Positions 19,777 to 22,478 of a DNA stretch of 22,478 nucleotides are shown here, piece after piece. This DNA comes from Chara braunii. Taxonomy: Eukaryota; Streptophyta; Charophyceae; Charales; Characeae. A program made the translations under genes and the position numbers. The stretch spans positions 563,162 through 585,639 of the forward strand of contig BFEA01000753.1 in assembly GCA_003427395.1 (NCBI GenBank), in the 5' to 3' direction. Within the stretch, counting starts at the first letter, position 1, and each line of letters begins with the position of its first letter. The notes below the pieces were generated by a model. That model was not told the origin of the DNA. It worked only from the letters and a program-made list of their open reading frames with translations, and ran no database searches.

Positions 19777-22284
19777 ATGGCGAGCCAGCGGACTACCGCC
19801 GACCTGAGCGACCTGGTCCCTCGCCCGGAGAAGCTTCCGGAGCTCACTCGGCTGCACAGCATGACGGATCGTGTGAAGGGATCCATCGCCGAGTACCGCA
19901 ACCAGATCGTCCTGCTGTTGTCTCGCTACGTGGCGAACGGGAAGCACATGCTGCAGCCGCACGAGCTCAGAAGCGAGCTGGACCGCGTTGCCGAGCTGGA
20001 GTGCTTCGCCGGCACGCAGATCAAGGAGAGCGCTTTCGCCAAGCTCCTGCGAGGGACGCAGGAGGCAGTCGTCGTTCCTCCTTACATCGCGCTGGCAGTC
20101 CGTCCTCGTGTGGCGGAATGGCAGTACATTCGAATCAACGTGTTCGAGCTCACGGTGGAGCANCTCAGCCCGTCGGAGTACTTGGAGTTNAAGGAGCGNG
20201 TGAAGGCTACTGACGATGNGGCGCCTCCAGTTTGCAGCGACTTCGCCACGCTGGAGATCGACATGGAGCCATTCAATGCCAGCTTCCCGAGAATGACCCG
20301 TCCTTCGTCCATCGGGGAGGGTGTGTCTTACCTGAACAAGCACCTGTCCACTCGGATGTTCAAGGAGGATGGCCTTCAACGTCTGCTGGACTTTCTGCGC
20401 ACCTACAAGTGCGTGGGCGAGACGCTGATGCTGAACGAGCGCATCGACACGCTCGAGAANCTCCGCTGCAACCTCGCCAAGGCGGAGGAGTACCTGGGAG
20501 CGCTCCCTGGCGACACGCCCGTCGGGAGCGTGGCCACCAANTTGCAGGAGCTGGGCTTCGAGCGCGGTTGGGGTGACACCGCCGAGCGGATCAAGGAGAT
20601 GCTGGTCATGCTGTCGGACCTGATTCAGGCGCCTGGTGCAGATCTGCTGGAGAGGTTCCTGGGCCGCCTCCCGCTCGTCTTCAATGTTGCCATCATGTCG
20701 CCTCACGGCTACTTCGGGCAGGCGAATGTCCTCGGCCTTCCGGACACCGGAGGGCAGGTGGTGTACATCTTGGACCAGGTGAAGGCGCTCGAACGAGATT
20801 TGCTGAACCACAGCAAGCAGCAGGGGCTGAATTTCAAGCCTCAGATCATCGTGCTGACCCGGCTGATCCCTGACGCCCAGGGAACGGCCTGCAATCAGCG
20901 GATCGAGAACATAGACGGCACGCAGTACTCGAAGATCCTCCGTGTGCCCTTCAAGAACCCCAAGGACGGGAGNGTGCTGCGCAAGTGGGTNTCNCGNTTC
21001 GANGTNTGGCCCTACATGGAGCAGTTCACGGAGGACTCCGTNCACGAGCTGCGCGCTGAGTTCGGCGGCAATCCCGACCTCATCATCGGCAACTACAGCG
21101 ACGGCAATTTGGTGGCTGTCCTGCTCGCGCACAGGCTGAAGGTTGCGCATTGCACGATCGCCCACGCGCTGGAGAAGACCAAGTACCCCAACTCCGACCT
21201 TAACTGGAAGGAGCTGGATGAGAAGTATCACTTCTCCTGCCAATTCACTGCGGATCTGATCGCCATGAACCACGCCGACTTCATCATCACCAGCACGTTC
21301 CAGGAGATCGCCGGTAGGGCGGACACTGTGGGGCAGTACGAGTCGCACCAGGCATACACCATGCCCGGGCTGTACCGCGTTGTGAACGGCATCGACGTGT
21401 TCGACCCCAAGTTCAACATCGTCGCCCCNGGCGCCGACGCCGACACTTACTATCCGTACTACATCAAGGAGAAGAGGCTGACGGCGTTCCACCCTGAGAT
21501 CGAGGAGCTGCTGTACGGGCAGACCGAGGACGACAAGCTGTGCCGCGGCGTGCTCAAGGACAGGAGCAAGCCCATCATCTTCACCATGGCGCGTCTGGAC
21601 AAGGTGAAGAACCTGACGGGTCTGGCGGAGATGTTCGGCAAGAGCCCGCGCCTGCGCAAACTGGTCAACCTGGTCATCGTGGGAGGCTACATCGACCCGT
21701 CTCTGTCCATGGACAGGGAGGAGGTGCACCAGATCAACGCGATGCACGCCGTCATCGACGAGTACGGGCTGGACAAGGGCGACATGCGGTGGATCGTGGC
21801 GCAGAAGCACAGGATGCGCAATGGAGAGTTGTACAGGTACATTGCAGACACCAGGGGCGCTTTCATCCAGCCGGCGTTCTACGAGGCATTCGGTCTCACT
21901 GTGGTGGAGGCCATGACCTCGGGGCTGCCGACGTTTGCCACCTGTCACGGAGGCCCTGCAGAGGTCATCAAGCACGGCGTTTCGGGATACCACATCGACA
22001 TGTACCGACCGGAGGAGGTGGCGGATTTGATCGCCGACTTCTTCGAGAGGTGCAAGACAAACCCCGGCGAGTGGGATCAGCTGTCCAAGGACGGACTGGA
22101 GAGGATCTACAGCAAATTCACGTGGGAGATCTACGCGGAGAGGCTCATGACTCTCTCCCGTGTGTACACCTTCTGGAAGTTCGTGTCCAACCTGGAGAGG
22201 AGGGAGGCGAAGAGGTACATCGAGATGTTCTACAATCTCAAGTACAAGGAGTGCGTCAAGACGGTGCCGCTCGCACTTGAGTGA
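19777..22284 (+). CDS. SUS: Sucrose synthase, single uninterrupted exon
   Basis: Encodes 835 residues (family usually about 800-820). Sucrose synthase reversibly converts sucrose and UDP into UDP-glucose and fructose, feeding cell-wall, starch and respiratory metabolism, normally in the cytosol or at the plasma membrane. The N-terminus has about 15 extra residues before the conserved TRLHSMTDR, whose Ser28 matches the kinase-regulated serine of plant enzymes. The N-terminal regulatory half is followed by the GT-B catalytic part: [13 protein letters not shown], then PDTGGQ (322-327), the [13 protein letters not shown] segment, MARLDKVKN with the UDP-binding Arg606 and Lys611, and the E-x7-E pair Glu703 and Glu711 in [13 protein letters not shown]. 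The C-terminus (MFYNLKYKE) is complete and ends in TGA. Fourteen codons contain N; 13 of these Ns are in third positions. No intron interrupts the frame, unlike typical angiosperm genes with many introns. ATG at 19777 was chosen for its context and the long conserved reading; Met29 is an in-frame alternative. Confidence 0.96.
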   Translation: MASQRTTADLSDLVPRPEKLPELTRLHSMTDRVKGSIAEYRNQIVLLLSRYVANGKHMLQPHELRSELDRVAELECFAGTQIKESAFAKLLRGTQEAVVVPPYIALAVRPRVAEWQYIRINVFELTVEXLSPSEYLEXKEXVKATDDXAPPVCSDFATLEIDMEPFNASFPRMTRPSSIGEGVSYLNKHLSTRMFKEDGLQRLLDFLRTYKCVGETLMLNERIDTLEXLRCNLAKAEEYLGALPGDTPVGSVATXLQELGFERGWGDTAERIKEMLVMLSDLIQAPGADLLERFLGRLPLVFNVAIMSPHGYFGQANVLGLPDTGGQVVYILDQVKALERDLLNHSKQQGLNFKPQIIVLTRLIPDAQGTACNQRIENIDGTQYSKILRVPFKNPKDGXVLRKWXXXFXXWPYMEQFTEDSXHELRAEFGGNPDLIIGNYSDGNLVAVLLAHRLKVAHCTIAHALEKTKYPNSDLNWKELDEKYHFSCQFTADLIAMNHADFIITSTFQEIAGRADTVGQYESHQAYTMPGLYRVVNGIDVFDPKFNIVAXGADADTYYPYYIKEKRLTAFHPEIEELLYGQTEDDKLCRGVLKDRSKPIIFTMARLDKVKNLTGLAEMFGKSPRLRKLVNLVIVGGYIDPSLSMDREEVHQINAMHAVIDEYGLDKGDMRWIVAQKHRMRNGELYRYIADTRGAFIQPAFYEAFGLTVVEAMTSGLPTFATCHGGPAEVIKHGVSGYHIDMYRPEEVADLIADFFERCKTNPGEWDQLSKDGLERIYSKFTWEIYAERLMTLSRVYTFWKFVSNLERREAKRYIEMFYNLKYKECVKTVPLALE

Positions 22285-22478
22285 GTCAAGAATGCAAATT
22301 CATTCATGGAATTGTAGGATTGCGCGCGCGTCGAGCTCGGGCGGTGATGGGGTTTTCATTAGCTACAGCCTACAGGGTAGGAAAAGACAATAGGAGCGCT
22401 TGCTGGCGCGTCTCTGCTCCAATTGAGAGTTTCTTGGAACTCGGTCTGGTGATCGCTTGCCACTGTTTTGCAGCTAGG
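22285..22478 (+). other. 3' flank of sucrose synthase
   Basis: Probable 3' UTR. No AATAAA signal and no poly(A) tract is visible before the window ends, so there is no direct mark of a retrocopy here. The ORF running through it is an out-of-frame shadow of the gene. Confidence 0.5.

Noticed and set aside
19729-21993. 754-codon open frame on the minus strand
   Set aside because: It lies antisense to sucrose synthase and arises from the strong GC bias at third codon positions; composition is histidine-, valine- and arginine-rich without domains.

Overview
The window looks like nuclear DNA of a plant-lineage (streptophyte) eukaryote. The one clear gene is a sucrose synthase, at the right end (19777-22284, + strand). 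The rest is repeat DNA: long terminal-repeat-like duplications, a decayed gag-like region, tandem arrays and many inverted repeats. I cannot name the species. A large, repeat-rich genome of an alga or bryophyte-grade plant is a guess from the repeat density and from the fact that the sucrose synthase reading frame has no introns. I saw no bacterial operon layout, rRNA, tRNA or CRISPR array.

Layout. At 1-1943 there is a long repeat (copy A) that recurs at 13437-15381 (copy B, probably starting near 12834) at a constant offset of 13,436 for at least 1.65 kb. A diverged third relative (copy C) lies at about 15390-16175. All three end in the same CCGACA before unrelated DNA, as LTRs would. Between A and B lie, left to right: a short tandem array of hairpins (3052-3285); a gag-like pseudogene on the minus strand with an RGG-rich tail (4385-5755); an intact unknown 236-codon ORF on the minus strand (5998-6708); a cluster of inverted repeats (8640-8960); and two further arrays of hairpin-forming repeats (9755-10330 and 10593-11279). 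I see no reverse transcriptase, integrase, RNase H or protease. The simplest reading is a minus-strand, non-autonomous or gutted LTR retroelement with unusual internal hairpin arrays. Terminal motifs (PBS, PPT) are weak, so this stays an inference.

From about 16388 to 19130 lies another repeat complex: two diverged direct units of about 0.9 kb, an inverted pair with a 73-bp perfect core, several near-perfect palindromes with 2-nt centres, and two compact inverted-repeat elements. It ends about 650 bp before the sucrose synthase start codon.

The assembly itself carries artefacts a user must know about. A complete Nextera mosaic-end junction sits at 17521-17558, between two copies of the same 44 bp. 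A 95-bp exact duplication flanks a single N at 11601. Single Ns are scattered through 11.8-12.65 kb and through the sucrose synthase, where 13 of 14 fall on third codon positions.
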